A stretch of DNA of 64,000 nt from Oceanobacter antarcticus (GTDB taxonomy: Bacteria > Pseudomonadota > Gammaproteobacteria > Pseudomonadales > Oceanobacteraceae): the NCBI RefSeq assembly GCF_044962685.1, contig NZ_JBBKTX010000016.1:66008-130007 (forward strand), given 5' to 3'. This document shows positions 25,663 to 33,969 of the stretch, in pieces (positions within the stretch are counted from its first letter, which is position 1; each line of letters starts with the position of its first letter). The notes below the pieces were generated by a model. That model was not told the DNA's origin. It saw nothing but the letters and a program-made list of their open reading frames with translations, and ran no database searches. Position numbers and translations under genes: made by a program.

Positions 25663-26555
25663 CACAACGTACCGGGTTTGTTGCCATCGTGGGTCGCCCC
25701 AACGTTGGCAAGTCAACATTGCTTAATCGTATTCTCGGGCAGAAATTGTCCATTACCTCGCGCAAGCCGCAAACCACCCGTCATCAGATATTAGGCATCA
25801 AGACAGAAGATGATGTTCAGGTGGTTTATGTCGATACACCCGGCATGCACCTGCGTCAGGAAAAGGCCATCAACCGCTATATGAACAAGGCGGCCACAAT
25901 GGCAGTCAAGGATGTTGATCTGGTCATTATGGTGGTTGACCGGACACGCTGGACCGATGAAGACGACATGGTATTGCAGGCTGTCAGCCAGCAGCGGGCT
26001 CCGGTGGTGCTGGTGGTCAACAAGGTCGACTTTATCAAGGACAAGGACGAAGAATTGTTGCCGTACCTGCAATCCTTGTCTGACCGTTATGCGTTTGCCC
26101 AGATCGTGCCGCTGAGTGCCAAGACCGGCCGTAACGTTGATCGGCTGGAATCGCTGATTAACAGTTATTTGCCAGAAGCTCAGTATTTTTACCCGGAAGA
26201 CCAGATTACCGATCGCAGTTCGCGCTTTTTGGCCGCCGAGCTGGTGCGAGAAAAAATCATGCGCCAACTGGGCGATGAATTGCCTTACGCCATGACGGTT
26301 GAAATTGAAGAATTTACCCACGACGGTCGGCTGGCAGAAATCAGTGCCCTGATTCTGGTTGAGCGACCGTCACAAAAACGGATTGTGATCGGTGATGGCG
26401 GCTCCCGTATCAAGCAAATCGGACAGGATGCTCGCAAGGACATGGAAATCCTGTTTGACTGCAAAGTGATGCTGAACCTATGGGTCAAAGTCAAAACCAA
26501 CTGGTCTGATGACGAACGAGCCCTGCGTAGCCTGGGTTACGACGATCGTTCCTGA
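25659..26555 (+). CDS. era: GTPase Era
   Basis: A 298-residue Era. The GTPase domain has G1 GRPNVGKST (about 11-19), VDTPGMH as G3 and NKVDFIKD as G4. The C-terminal KH domain shows VIGDGGSRIKQIGQDARKDM. It binds the 3' end of 16S rRNA during 30S assembly. The operon rnc-era-recO with 1- to 4-base overlaps is standard. Confidence 0.97.
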   Translation: MTQRTGFVAIVGRPNVGKSTLLNRILGQKLSITSRKPQTTRHQILGIKTEDDVQVVYVDTPGMHLRQEKAINRYMNKAATMAVKDVDLVIMVVDRTRWTDEDDMVLQAVSQQRAPVVLVVNKVDFIKDKDEELLPYLQSLSDRYAFAQIVPLSAKTGRNVDRLESLINSYLPEAQYFYPEDQITDRSSRFLAAELVREKIMRQLGDELPYAMTVEIEEFTHDGRLAEISALILVERPSQKRIVIGDGGSRIKQIGQDARKDMEILFDCKVMLNLWVKVKTNWSDDERALRSLGYDDRS

Positions 26556-27205
26556 TGCAAGCGCTGGTGGTTTTGCATCGGCGGCCGGTGGGTGAGTCCG
26601 GCTGGCTGGTGAACGCCTTGTGTGAACGAGATGGTCATCGGCTACTGTTGGCACCAAGACGGCAAGCATTGCAACTGCATCAAATCTATCGTGGCGCATG
26701 GCAAGCAGAACAAGACTGGCCCCGACTGGTGTTGGCCGAACCTGGGCACATCTTTGTGCTGACAGAGAATGCCCTGTTTTGCGCTTCTTATCTGAATGAG
26801 CTGTTGATTCGCCTGTTACCTCAGGGAGAAGCCTTGCCAGGTATGTATCAGCGATATATCCGCACCCTGGCTGCTCTCACCGGGCAACAGGCGGAAGAAC
26901 CCTGGTTACGCATGTTTGAGTATCAGCTGTTGTCGGATCTGGGGTTCGGCTTTCACTGGCATCTGGATACAAAAGGCGATGCGATTCGGGCGTCGGAGCG
27001 TTATTGTTTTGATCCGCAGTCCGGGTTTGCGCCAACTGGGGATAGTGGGGGATTTCCCGGCCAAGTGTTACTGGCGATTCATCAAGGACAATTACGCTTG
27101 CCTGAGTTACGGGTCGCCAAGCACATACTGCGGCAAGCGTTGTCAGAATGGCTGGCGCAGCCTTTAAACAGCCGCCGGTTATTTGATCTGCCAGCTGATG
27201 TTTAA
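26555..27205 (+). CDS. recO: DNA repair protein RecO
   Basis: A 216-residue RecO. It begins with an OB-fold (ALVVLHRRPVGESGWLVNAL, then HRLLLAPRRQ), followed by the helical C-terminal domain (LNELLIRLLPQGE, EYQLLSDLGFGFHWHLD). It mediates RecA loading and strand annealing in the RecFOR pathway. The start codon overlaps the era stop by one base. It is somewhat shorter than the E. coli protein (242) but has all blocks. Confidence 0.93.
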   Translation: MQALVVLHRRPVGESGWLVNALCERDGHRLLLAPRRQALQLHQIYRGAWQAEQDWPRLVLAEPGHIFVLTENALFCASYLNELLIRLLPQGEALPGMYQRYIRTLAALTGQQAEEPWLRMFEYQLLSDLGFGFHWHLDTKGDAIRASERYCFDPQSGFAPTGDSGGFPGQVLLAIHQGQLRLPELRVAKHILRQALSEWLAQPLNSRRLFDLPADV

Positions 27206-27279
27206 CCCTCTGTGAGTATCGCATCACTCCCGCTTTAATCGCTGCTAGCGTTCAAACCCAACTGATTGAGGATATTTTT

Positions 27280-28020
27280 GTGATCAAAGACGGCCGTGTT
27301 CTTCTTGGTGTCAATATCGACCATATAGCGACGCTGCGTCAGGCCCGTGGTACCCGTTATCCCGACCCGGTACAAGCGGCTTTTGTTGCTGAACAGGCTG
27401 GTGCTGATGGCATCACCATTCATCCCCGTGAAGATCGGCGTCACATCCAGACCCGTGACGTTTACGTACTGAAAGAAACCCTGACCACCCGCATGAATCT
27501 GGAAATGGCGGTCACCGAAGCCATGCTGCAACTGGCCGAAGAAGTTGAGCCAGAATGTGTCTGTCTGGTACCTGAAAAACGGGAAGAATTGACGACCGAA
27601 GGTGGTCTGGATGTGATGGGTCAGGAAACCCAGATTACTGCTGCGGTGACACGCCTGAAGCAGGTTGGCAGTGTTGTCTCATTGTTTATCGACCCGGATC
27701 TGGCCCAGATTGACGCTGCGGTTCGTACAGGTGCTCCGGTGATCGAATTACATACCGGGCGCTATGCCGATGCAACGGCAGCGACGGCTGTTCGGGAAGA
27801 GCTGCAACGGATTCGGGCAGCGGCACAGTATGCGCATCAGTGCGGTTTGATCGTGAACGCCGGGCATGGCTTGAATTACCACAATGTTGAGCCGATTGCG
27901 GCTATTGCCGAGATCAATGAATTGAATATTGGCCACGCAATTGTTGCCCATGCGCTGTTTGTGGGTATGGAACGTGCGGTTACCGAGATGCGCACCTTAC
28001 TGGCTGATGCCTCGTCATGA
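27280..28020 (+). CDS. pdxJ: pyridoxine 5'-phosphate synthase
   Basis: A 246-residue PdxJ, which condenses 1-deoxy-D-xylulose 5-phosphate with 3-amino-2-oxopropyl phosphate. Characteristic motifs are GVNIDHIATLRQARGT, ADGITIHPREDRRHI, VCLVPEKREELTTEGGLDV and the phosphate-binding VNAGHGLNYHNV. The start is a GTG at 27280 with a GAGGA site upstream. The gene overlaps acpS by 4 bases; pdxJ-acpS coupling is conserved widely. Confidence 0.97.
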   Translation: MIKDGRVLLGVNIDHIATLRQARGTRYPDPVQAAFVAEQAGADGITIHPREDRRHIQTRDVYVLKETLTTRMNLEMAVTEAMLQLAEEVEPECVCLVPEKREELTTEGGLDVMGQETQITAAVTRLKQVGSVVSLFIDPDLAQIDAAVRTGAPVIELHTGRYADATAATAVREELQRIRAAAQYAHQCGLIVNAGHGLNYHNVEPIAAIAEINELNIGHAIVAHALFVGMERAVTEMRTLLADASS

Positions 28021-28430
28021 CCGCAACAAATCTGGCCGTTGCTCTATCGCCGGCAGTGATGGGTGTCGGTACCGATATGATCCGAGTGGATCGTATCGAG
28101 GCGGTTTTTCGTCGCAAGGGGGAACGGCTGGTACAGCGCATTCTGACCCCAGCTGAACAAGACGTGTGGCGGGCGCGAGGTTGTTCGATCAACTTTCTGG
28201 CCAAGCAGTTTGCTGCCAAGGAAGCCTTGGCAAAAGCCCTGGGAACCGGGATAGCACAAGGCGTGGGTTTTCAGCAACTGGAGGTTCTGCGTAGCGCCCA
28301 GGGAGCACCGGTGGTTGCACTGTTTGGTGCTGCCGCTGACCGTTTGCATCAATTGGGAGGCTGTCAGGCACTGGTCAGCCTCTCGGATGAACAGCAGTGG
28401 GTACTGGCCTTTGCCGTGCTGTCGCGTTAG
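28017..28430 (+). CDS. acpS: holo-[acyl-carrier-protein] synthase
   Basis: A 137-residue AcpS that transfers 4'-phosphopantetheine from CoA to acyl carrier protein. The family motifs GVGTDMIRVDRIEAVFRRKG and FLAKQFAAKEALAKALGTG carry the metal-binding Asp and Glu. It overlaps pdxJ, and converges on the gacS-like gene 18 bases away with no obvious terminator. Confidence 0.94.
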   Translation: MTATNLAVALSPAVMGVGTDMIRVDRIEAVFRRKGERLVQRILTPAEQDVWRARGCSINFLAKQFAAKEALAKALGTGIAQGVGFQQLEVLRSAQGAPVVALFGAAADRLHQLGGCQALVSLSDEQQWVLAFAVLSR

Positions 28431-28448
28431 TTGACTGGGTGACCTGTT

Positions 28449-31277
28449 TCAGTCCTGGTTGCTGTTGGTCATGGCGCTGCGCCAGTCGTAGTGGGTGGAC
28501 CATTGTTGCAATTTTTCAGCAGTCGCAACCATACACCGTACCCGATCCGGCAAAGCTGCAAATTGCTTGCTCTTTAACGTTGTCTCCAACACTTCCAGAT
28601 CATGTCTGAGGGCTGGAATACCACAGTAACGTGATGCACCGTGCAGACGATGTACCGCTGCTTGCAAGTCGACCAGATTTTCTTCTTCCCACAGCTCCCG
28701 GATACGATTCAGCTCCTTGGGTAATGAGGTTAACAACATATCCATCATGTCGCAGGCGAGTGCCGGTTTGCCACTGGCGCAGCGCAGCGCCAGCTCCAGC
28801 GAAAACAGTCCGGGTTGATCTTTCTGTTCATTCACTGGATCCATGCCATAGTCGGCTTCTGGCGTTTCCTGTATGGGTTCGGTTGGTGGCATAAAACCGG
28901 TCCAGCGGTAAATACACTGCGCCAGTTGGTCCATTGAGATAGGTTTGGTTTGATAGTCATTCATGCCTTCCTTGAGCAGCTGTTGTTTTTCATCCGCCAT
29001 GGCATGCGCGGTTAATGCGACTACCGGAATTCCTTGTTTGTTCGGTAACGTGCGAATCCGTTTGGTGGCTTCCAGTCCATTCATTCCCGGCATCTGGATA
29101 TCCATAAACACCAGATCGATATGTTGTTGCTGAATCATATTAATGGCTTCCTGACCGGATGATGCACCATAGGTCGGCAGACCGAGGTCGCGCAACAGGG
29201 TAACGACCAGGCGCAGATTGGCGTCATTATCATCAACAGCGAGAATATGGGGTGGAAGGCCGGGTGTCTGATGCAATTGCCGCAGCAGGGCAGGTGGTTC
29301 GTCATCAACTGATTCGCCGTTCAGGAGGTCTGACAACAGTGCATGCAGTTTGCGGCTGCTGAATGGTCGGGTCATACAGGCAAAAGCGCCGTAGTGACGC
29401 AGCTGATCCAGGTGGTCGTGACTGAGGCTGTCTACCAAGGTAATAATTGGCACGCCGTAAGGAACCAGTTGTCGGGAAATTTGCTGGCACAAGGAGCTGC
29501 CAAGGTAATCACTTTCGACGGTGATAATGACCGCGTTCGGTCTGTCAGTCGTGCTTAGCAACAACTGCTCCAGCTCCTTGATTGAAACACAATCTGTGCT
29601 GACCAGTTGCCATTCTGCCAACAGTGTACACAGATTGTGTTTGCTGTCCGGGTGTCCGTCGAGTATCGCAATGTGGCCTGGTTGCAGGCTTGCCAGTGCG
29701 GCCGGAGGGTTGTTATCCAGATCGGTGCTGAAGTGAAAACTGAACACCGAACCTTCACCCGGGTGGCTCTCGACGCGAATATCACCGTGCATTGCTTGCA
29801 CCAGGGCCCGTGAGATAATCAGACCAAGGCCGGTGCCACCAAACTGCCGGGCAGTGCTGGCATCGGCCTGACTAAAGGCATTAAACAGCCGCTTTTGCTG
29901 TTCCAGAGACAGCCCGATCCCGGTATCCCGAACGTCAACATTGATGCTGGCCTGGTTGCTACGGACATTGATCAGACTGATATAAACAGCCACTGAGCCT
30001 GATTCAGTGAATTTGATCGCGTTACCAACCAGATTGGTCAGCACCTGTTTAAGGCGCAGTTCATCACCCTGCAACTGACAGGGAACGTCGGTATCGATTT
30101 TTAGAGACAGTGCCAGTTGCTTGTTAATGGCATCCGGTGTTAACGCAATTAACACATCTTCCGCAACGTCCCGGAGGTTGACGGCACTGTGGTCAATAAT
30201 CAGTTTGCCGGCTTCCAGTTTGGACAGATCGAGAATGTCGTTAATGATGCGCATCAGGTCATCGGACGACTTGCGCATGGTGTCGATATAATCGCTTTGC
30301 CGTTCACTGAGGCGAGTACGTTCCATTAACTGCACATAGCCTTTGATACCGGTTAGCGGCGTCCGCAGTTCGTGACTGACGTTGGCAAGGAACTCGGATT
30401 TGAGGCGACTGGCTTCCTGGGCTTCGCGTTGGTCGAGCAGCAACTGGCGGTTACGGATTTCCAGATCATCCATGGTTTCCTGCATGTCGCGGGTGGCTTC
30501 CTCGATGCTGCGCTGCTGTTCAACACTGGTTTGTTGCAGTCCGGCTGCCAGGCTGTTGATTCCGCTGGCCATTTCGCTCAATTCGCCACCGCCTTCGACA
30601 CGAACCCGGGCTTCGTATTTGCCATCTTCCAGTGCATGAATGGCTTGCAGAATACTGATGGTTGGCCGGGAGATCTGGCGGCTGATACGTACCGCGAGGA
30701 AAAAGCAGCTGATCAGCGTTACCAAGATCATGGTCAGCGACGAAGCGGCATGCTGATAGCGAGCCAGGCGGGTATTACTGACCGACAATTCCAGTTCGGC
30801 CCATCCCAGTAACTTGGGTTCAGCGGCTTGTTCCGCAAAAAACTGGGTGGATAGCTGGTCAGAAATGACCAGGTTTTGCGCCAGAACCGGTGTGCGCACC
30901 CGCACCGATTCACTGGTATGCATCAGGTGTAACTGGCCGCGCCTTAACGTTGAATCGGATAGTTGGTTGCTGATCATGCGTGGCCCGGCATGGGCCATCA
31001 GTTCCATATCCTGATTGTAGATACTGACTGAGCGAACGTCCGGTTCTTCCAACATGTTGTTGGCGATGTTCTGCAGAATGGCCACGTTGCCAATGGTAAC
31101 GCCGTATTCGCAGACCGGTGCCAGCTGTTTTGCCATGGCCAGGGCGCGCTGGTCGAGCAGATCGTTGAGGTCGCGAAAACGCTGGCTGATAAAATAACTG
31201 CCAAGTACCAACGATACAATAAGACCTGGCAGCAGCCCCATTAACAATACGCGATGTTGAAGATTCCAGGTTTTCAT
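28449..31277 (-). CDS. gacS: hybrid sensor histidine kinase BarA/GacS
   Basis: A 942-residue unorthodox kinase using the ATG at 31275-31277 (MKTWNLQHRV). Order: transmembrane helix 1 (about 9-31), a periplasmic sensor (about 32-178), helix 2 (about 179-197), HAMP, and HisKA with His302 in ANVSHELRTPLTGIKG. An HATPase (about 420-535, FGGTGLGLIISRALVQ) follows, then a first receiver that has lost its acidic pocket and a second intact receiver (ILAVDDNDANLRL, DLVFMDIQMPGMNG). The HPt domain has His876 (AVHRLHGAS). It signals to a GacA/UvrY regulator, which controls CsrA-binding small RNAs. The neighbours cysM-rlmD-relA repeat the Pseudomonas order. Confidence 0.95.
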   Translation of the reverse strand: MKTWNLQHRVLLMGLLPGLIVSLVLGSYFISQRFRDLNDLLDQRALAMAKQLAPVCEYGVTIGNVAILQNIANNMLEEPDVRSVSIYNQDMELMAHAGPRMISNQLSDSTLRRGQLHLMHTSESVRVRTPVLAQNLVISDQLSTQFFAEQAAEPKLLGWAELELSVSNTRLARYQHAASSLTMILVTLISCFFLAVRISRQISRPTISILQAIHALEDGKYEARVRVEGGGELSEMASGINSLAAGLQQTSVEQQRSIEEATRDMQETMDDLEIRNRQLLLDQREAQEASRLKSEFLANVSHELRTPLTGIKGYVQLMERTRLSERQSDYIDTMRKSSDDLMRIINDILDLSKLEAGKLIIDHSAVNLRDVAEDVLIALTPDAINKQLALSLKIDTDVPCQLQGDELRLKQVLTNLVGNAIKFTESGSVAVYISLINVRSNQASINVDVRDTGIGLSLEQQKRLFNAFSQADASTARQFGGTGLGLIISRALVQAMHGDIRVESHPGEGSVFSFHFSTDLDNNPPAALASLQPGHIAILDGHPDSKHNLCTLLAEWQLVSTDCVSIKELEQLLLSTTDRPNAVIITVESDYLGSSLCQQISRQLVPYGVPIITLVDSLSHDHLDQLRHYGAFACMTRPFSSRKLHALLSDLLNGESVDDEPPALLRQLHQTPGLPPHILAVDDNDANLRLVVTLLRDLGLPTYGASSGQEAINMIQQQHIDLVFMDIQMPGMNGLEATKRIRTLPNKQGIPVVALTAHAMADEKQQLLKEGMNDYQTKPISMDQLAQCIYRWTGFMPPTEPIQETPEADYGMDPVNEQKDQPGLFSLELALRCASGKPALACDMMDMLLTSLPKELNRIRELWEEENLVDLQAAVHRLHGASRYCGIPALRHDLEVLETTLKSKQFAALPDRVRCMVATAEKLQQWSTHYDWRSAMTNSNQD

Positions 31278-31592
31278 GGTGCTCGCCAGGCAACCTGCTT
31301 GCAGGTCGAAAATAGAAAACGAAGAGTACTGAGTAATAGCAGTACACGCAATCACTCGCCGGTTCTCCGGTAGACGCACGGAAAGTGTCCGGAAAGCGTT
31401 CGGGAATAGCAATTTCCCTGTGCTGGTGGCGCAAGCAAGGGCTCAGCCAGGGTCAGGGAAGGGATAAAAAAGGCGGCTTCAGGAGTGGTAAAAAGCTCTA
31501 TGAAGCTATATAGAAATCAGTAATTGTTATTAACGAATGGTCGGATTAACACGTACTATGTGTCGTATTTGGTTATATAAAGAATAGGTAAG
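31278..31592. other. divergent intergenic region gacS-cysM
   Basis: A 315-base region between divergent genes. It must contain both promoters. The part nearest cysM is AT-rich with TATATA-like stretches, but no promoter hexamer pair has acceptable spacing. No gene or structured RNA was seen. Confidence 0.5.
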
Positions 31593-32522
31593 GTGACTAT
31601 TGTGACGACCTTGGCGACCCCTGACATTGATTATCCAACCATTGCTGACTGCGTCGGCCACACGCCGCTGGTGCGATTGCAGCGTATGGGTGCCAATACG
31701 GACGGCAACCAGATATTACTGAAGTTGGAAGGCAATAACCCGGCAGGATCGGTGAAAGACCGACCGGCACTGTCAATGATCCGCCTGGCCGAGCAGCAAG
31801 GTGAAATTCAGCCTGGAGATACGCTGATTGAAGCGACCAGCGGCAACACCGGGATTGCGTTGGCCATGGCCGCTGCGATGATGGGCTACCGCATGATGCT
31901 GATTATGCCGGACAGCAGCACGATGGAGCGACGCTGGGCAATGCAAGCCTATGGCGCGGAGTTGATTCTGGTCAGCAACGGCATGGAAGGTGCCCGTGAT
32001 CTGGCGTTGTCGATGCAATCCCAAGGTCAAGGCAAGGTACTGAACCAGTTCGGCAATATGGCCAACCCAGAGGCTCATTATGTCAGCACCGGCCCGGAAA
32101 TTTGGCAACAAACCGCTGGGCGGATTACCCATTTCGTCAGTTCCATGGGAACCACCGGAACGATTATGGGCATCTCCCGTTATCTTAAAGAGCAGAATCC
32201 GGCGGTCTGCGTTGTCGGATTACAACCCTCGGACGGCGCATCGATTCCGGGCATTCGTCGTTGGCCGGAAGAATACCTGCCCACTATCTTTGAGCGTCAG
32301 CGCGTCGATCAGATACTCGACATCGGCCAACACGAAGCGGAAAGCACCATGCGCCAGCTGGCCCGTGAAGAAGGCATCTTTTGTGGTGTTTCATCCGGTG
32401 GTGCGGTGTATGCGGCGTTGCAGCTGGCGTTGCAGCTGCAGAACGCCACGATTGTGGCTATTGTGTGTGATCGTGGCGACCGCTATTTATCCTCAGGTAT
32501 TTTTGCTCCGGAGCAGGAATAA
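31593..32522 (+). CDS. cysM: cysteine synthase B (O-acetylserine sulfhydrylase, CysM)
   Basis: A 309-residue PLP enzyme. The PLP lysine motif is LEGNNPAGSVKDRPALSMI; the Asn loop is EATSGNTGIALAMAA, and the phosphate-binding glycine loop is SSMGTTGTIMGISRYL. The CysM-type block is FERQRVDQILDIGQHEA. It makes cysteine from O-acetylserine and sulfide (CysM also accepts thiosulfate). The start is GTG at 31593, but a GTG at 31602 with AAGGTG in front of it is equally possible. It pairs functionally with cysE at 49342. Confidence 0.93.
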   Translation: MTIVTTLATPDIDYPTIADCVGHTPLVRLQRMGANTDGNQILLKLEGNNPAGSVKDRPALSMIRLAEQQGEIQPGDTLIEATSGNTGIALAMAAAMMGYRMMLIMPDSSTMERRWAMQAYGAELILVSNGMEGARDLALSMQSQGQGKVLNQFGNMANPEAHYVSTGPEIWQQTAGRITHFVSSMGTTGTIMGISRYLKEQNPAVCVVGLQPSDGASIPGIRRWPEEYLPTIFERQRVDQILDIGQHEAESTMRQLAREEGIFCGVSSGGAVYAALQLALQLQNATIVAIVCDRGDRYLSSGIFAPEQE

Positions 32523-32652
32523 TCGCCGAACTCACCCGTTAATCTGATTGTGACCGGGCTTCAGGGTTGCAATCCCGCCGAGAGTACCAATACTGTGCGC
32601 CGTTACTCGCCAGCGGAGATGTATCTAGCTGGCATTTGCTCAGGAGATATGG

Positions 32653-33969
32653 GTGGTCACGGCAAAAACCTTGCAACTGAATATTGATAATATGACGTCG
32701 GATGGACAGGGAGTCGCTCGCCTTGGCCGTGATGTCTATTTTGTGCCCGGCGCTTTGCCCGGTGAGCAGGTCACTGTCCGCCTGGACGGCCGCCGCAAAA
32801 AAGTCTGGATGACTCGGCTGGTATCGATTGAGCAGCCGGCAGCAGACCGGGTGATACCGGATTGCCCTCACTATCAGCGTTGTGGCGGTTGTGATTTACA
32901 GCATTTAGCGTATCCCGCCCAGGTTAACTTTAAACAACAGCGTGTCGAACGGGAGTTCAGTCGTCAGGGGCTGGTGGTGCTGGAATGGGCACCGCCGATA
33001 ACCGCAGAACCTTGGGGCTATCGGCGTAAGGCGCGTTTGGGAGTGCGCTTCAGCAAAGACAAACAGCGTAATTTTCTCGGTTTTCGTGAAGCCGCTTCCG
33101 AGCATCTGACCAATATTGATCGCTGCCCAGTTTTGCCTGCGTTCCCGGCACTGGACTGGATGCGCTGGCGCGACGGTATTTCGACCCTGCAGGGACGTGA
33201 TCGTATTACCCAGATTGAAGTAGTCGCGGCCGACAATGCGCTGGCGCTGGTGTTCCGTATTCTCAAACCGCTCTCGCTGGCGGATCAGCAATCATTGTGC
33301 TCGCTGGCTGAATCTCTGAGTGCTGACGCGTCACTGCAGCTGTGGCTCAATCCGGGGCGTGACGAACCGTCGGTGTGCATTTTCCCGCAACAACCGGTCG
33401 AGCTGGTTCATTTTGTGGATGAGCAGCCATTAAAAATGCAACTGAGTGACTTTTTCCAGGTCAATGGCCCGGTCAATCGCGCCATGGTGCAACAGGCACT
33501 GGCGTGGTTGCAGCCGCAAAAAGAGGACGTGATCTGGGACCTGTTTGCCGGACATGGAAATTTCAGTATGCCACTGGCCCGACGTTGCCAGCATGTCAGT
33601 GCGGTGGAGGTTCAGGCCGACATGGTCAGCAGTTTGCAGCGTCAGGCTGAATCTCTGGCGTTGTCCTTGCATGCGATTGAAGCAGATTTATCCAATTCAG
33701 GCGTGCTGGCTCACCTGCCGGCACCCGACAAGGTGTTGCTGGATCCGCCACGAGCAGGTGCGGCAGCCCTTATGCAGGAACTGAACGCCCGTAAGGTATC
33801 GCAGGTGCTTTATGTGTCTTGTGACGCAGCGACACTGGCGCGGGACTTGAGTACGCTGGCTGCGGCTGGCTACCAGATAGAAAAGGCAGGAATTATGGAT
33901 ATGTTTCCCCAGACGCATCATGTTGAAACCATGGTGCTGCTCAGCTACCGGGACAAGTGCCGTGGTTAA
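32653..33969 (+). CDS. rlmD: 23S rRNA (uracil(1939)-C(5))-methyltransferase RlmD
   Basis: A 438-residue RlmD (RumA). An N-terminal TRAM domain (MTSDGQGVARLGRDVYFVPG) is followed by [4Fe-4S] cysteines in CPHYQRCGGCDLQHL and DRCPVLP. The SAM domain has FAGHGNFSMPLARR, and the catalytic nucleophile motif is VSCDAATLARDL with LDPPRAGA before it. It methylates U1939 of 23S rRNA. The start GTG (32653) follows CAGGAG by 6 bases. It overlaps relA by 8 bases. Confidence 0.95.
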   Translation: MVTAKTLQLNIDNMTSDGQGVARLGRDVYFVPGALPGEQVTVRLDGRRKKVWMTRLVSIEQPAADRVIPDCPHYQRCGGCDLQHLAYPAQVNFKQQRVEREFSRQGLVVLEWAPPITAEPWGYRRKARLGVRFSKDKQRNFLGFREAASEHLTNIDRCPVLPAFPALDWMRWRDGISTLQGRDRITQIEVVAADNALALVFRILKPLSLADQQSLCSLAESLSADASLQLWLNPGRDEPSVCIFPQQPVELVHFVDEQPLKMQLSDFFQVNGPVNRAMVQQALAWLQPQKEDVIWDLFAGHGNFSMPLARRCQHVSAVEVQADMVSSLQRQAESLALSLHAIEADLSNSGVLAHLPAPDKVLLDPPRAGAAALMQELNARKVSQVLYVSCDAATLARDLSTLAAAGYQIEKAGIMDMFPQTHHVETMVLLSYRDKCRG

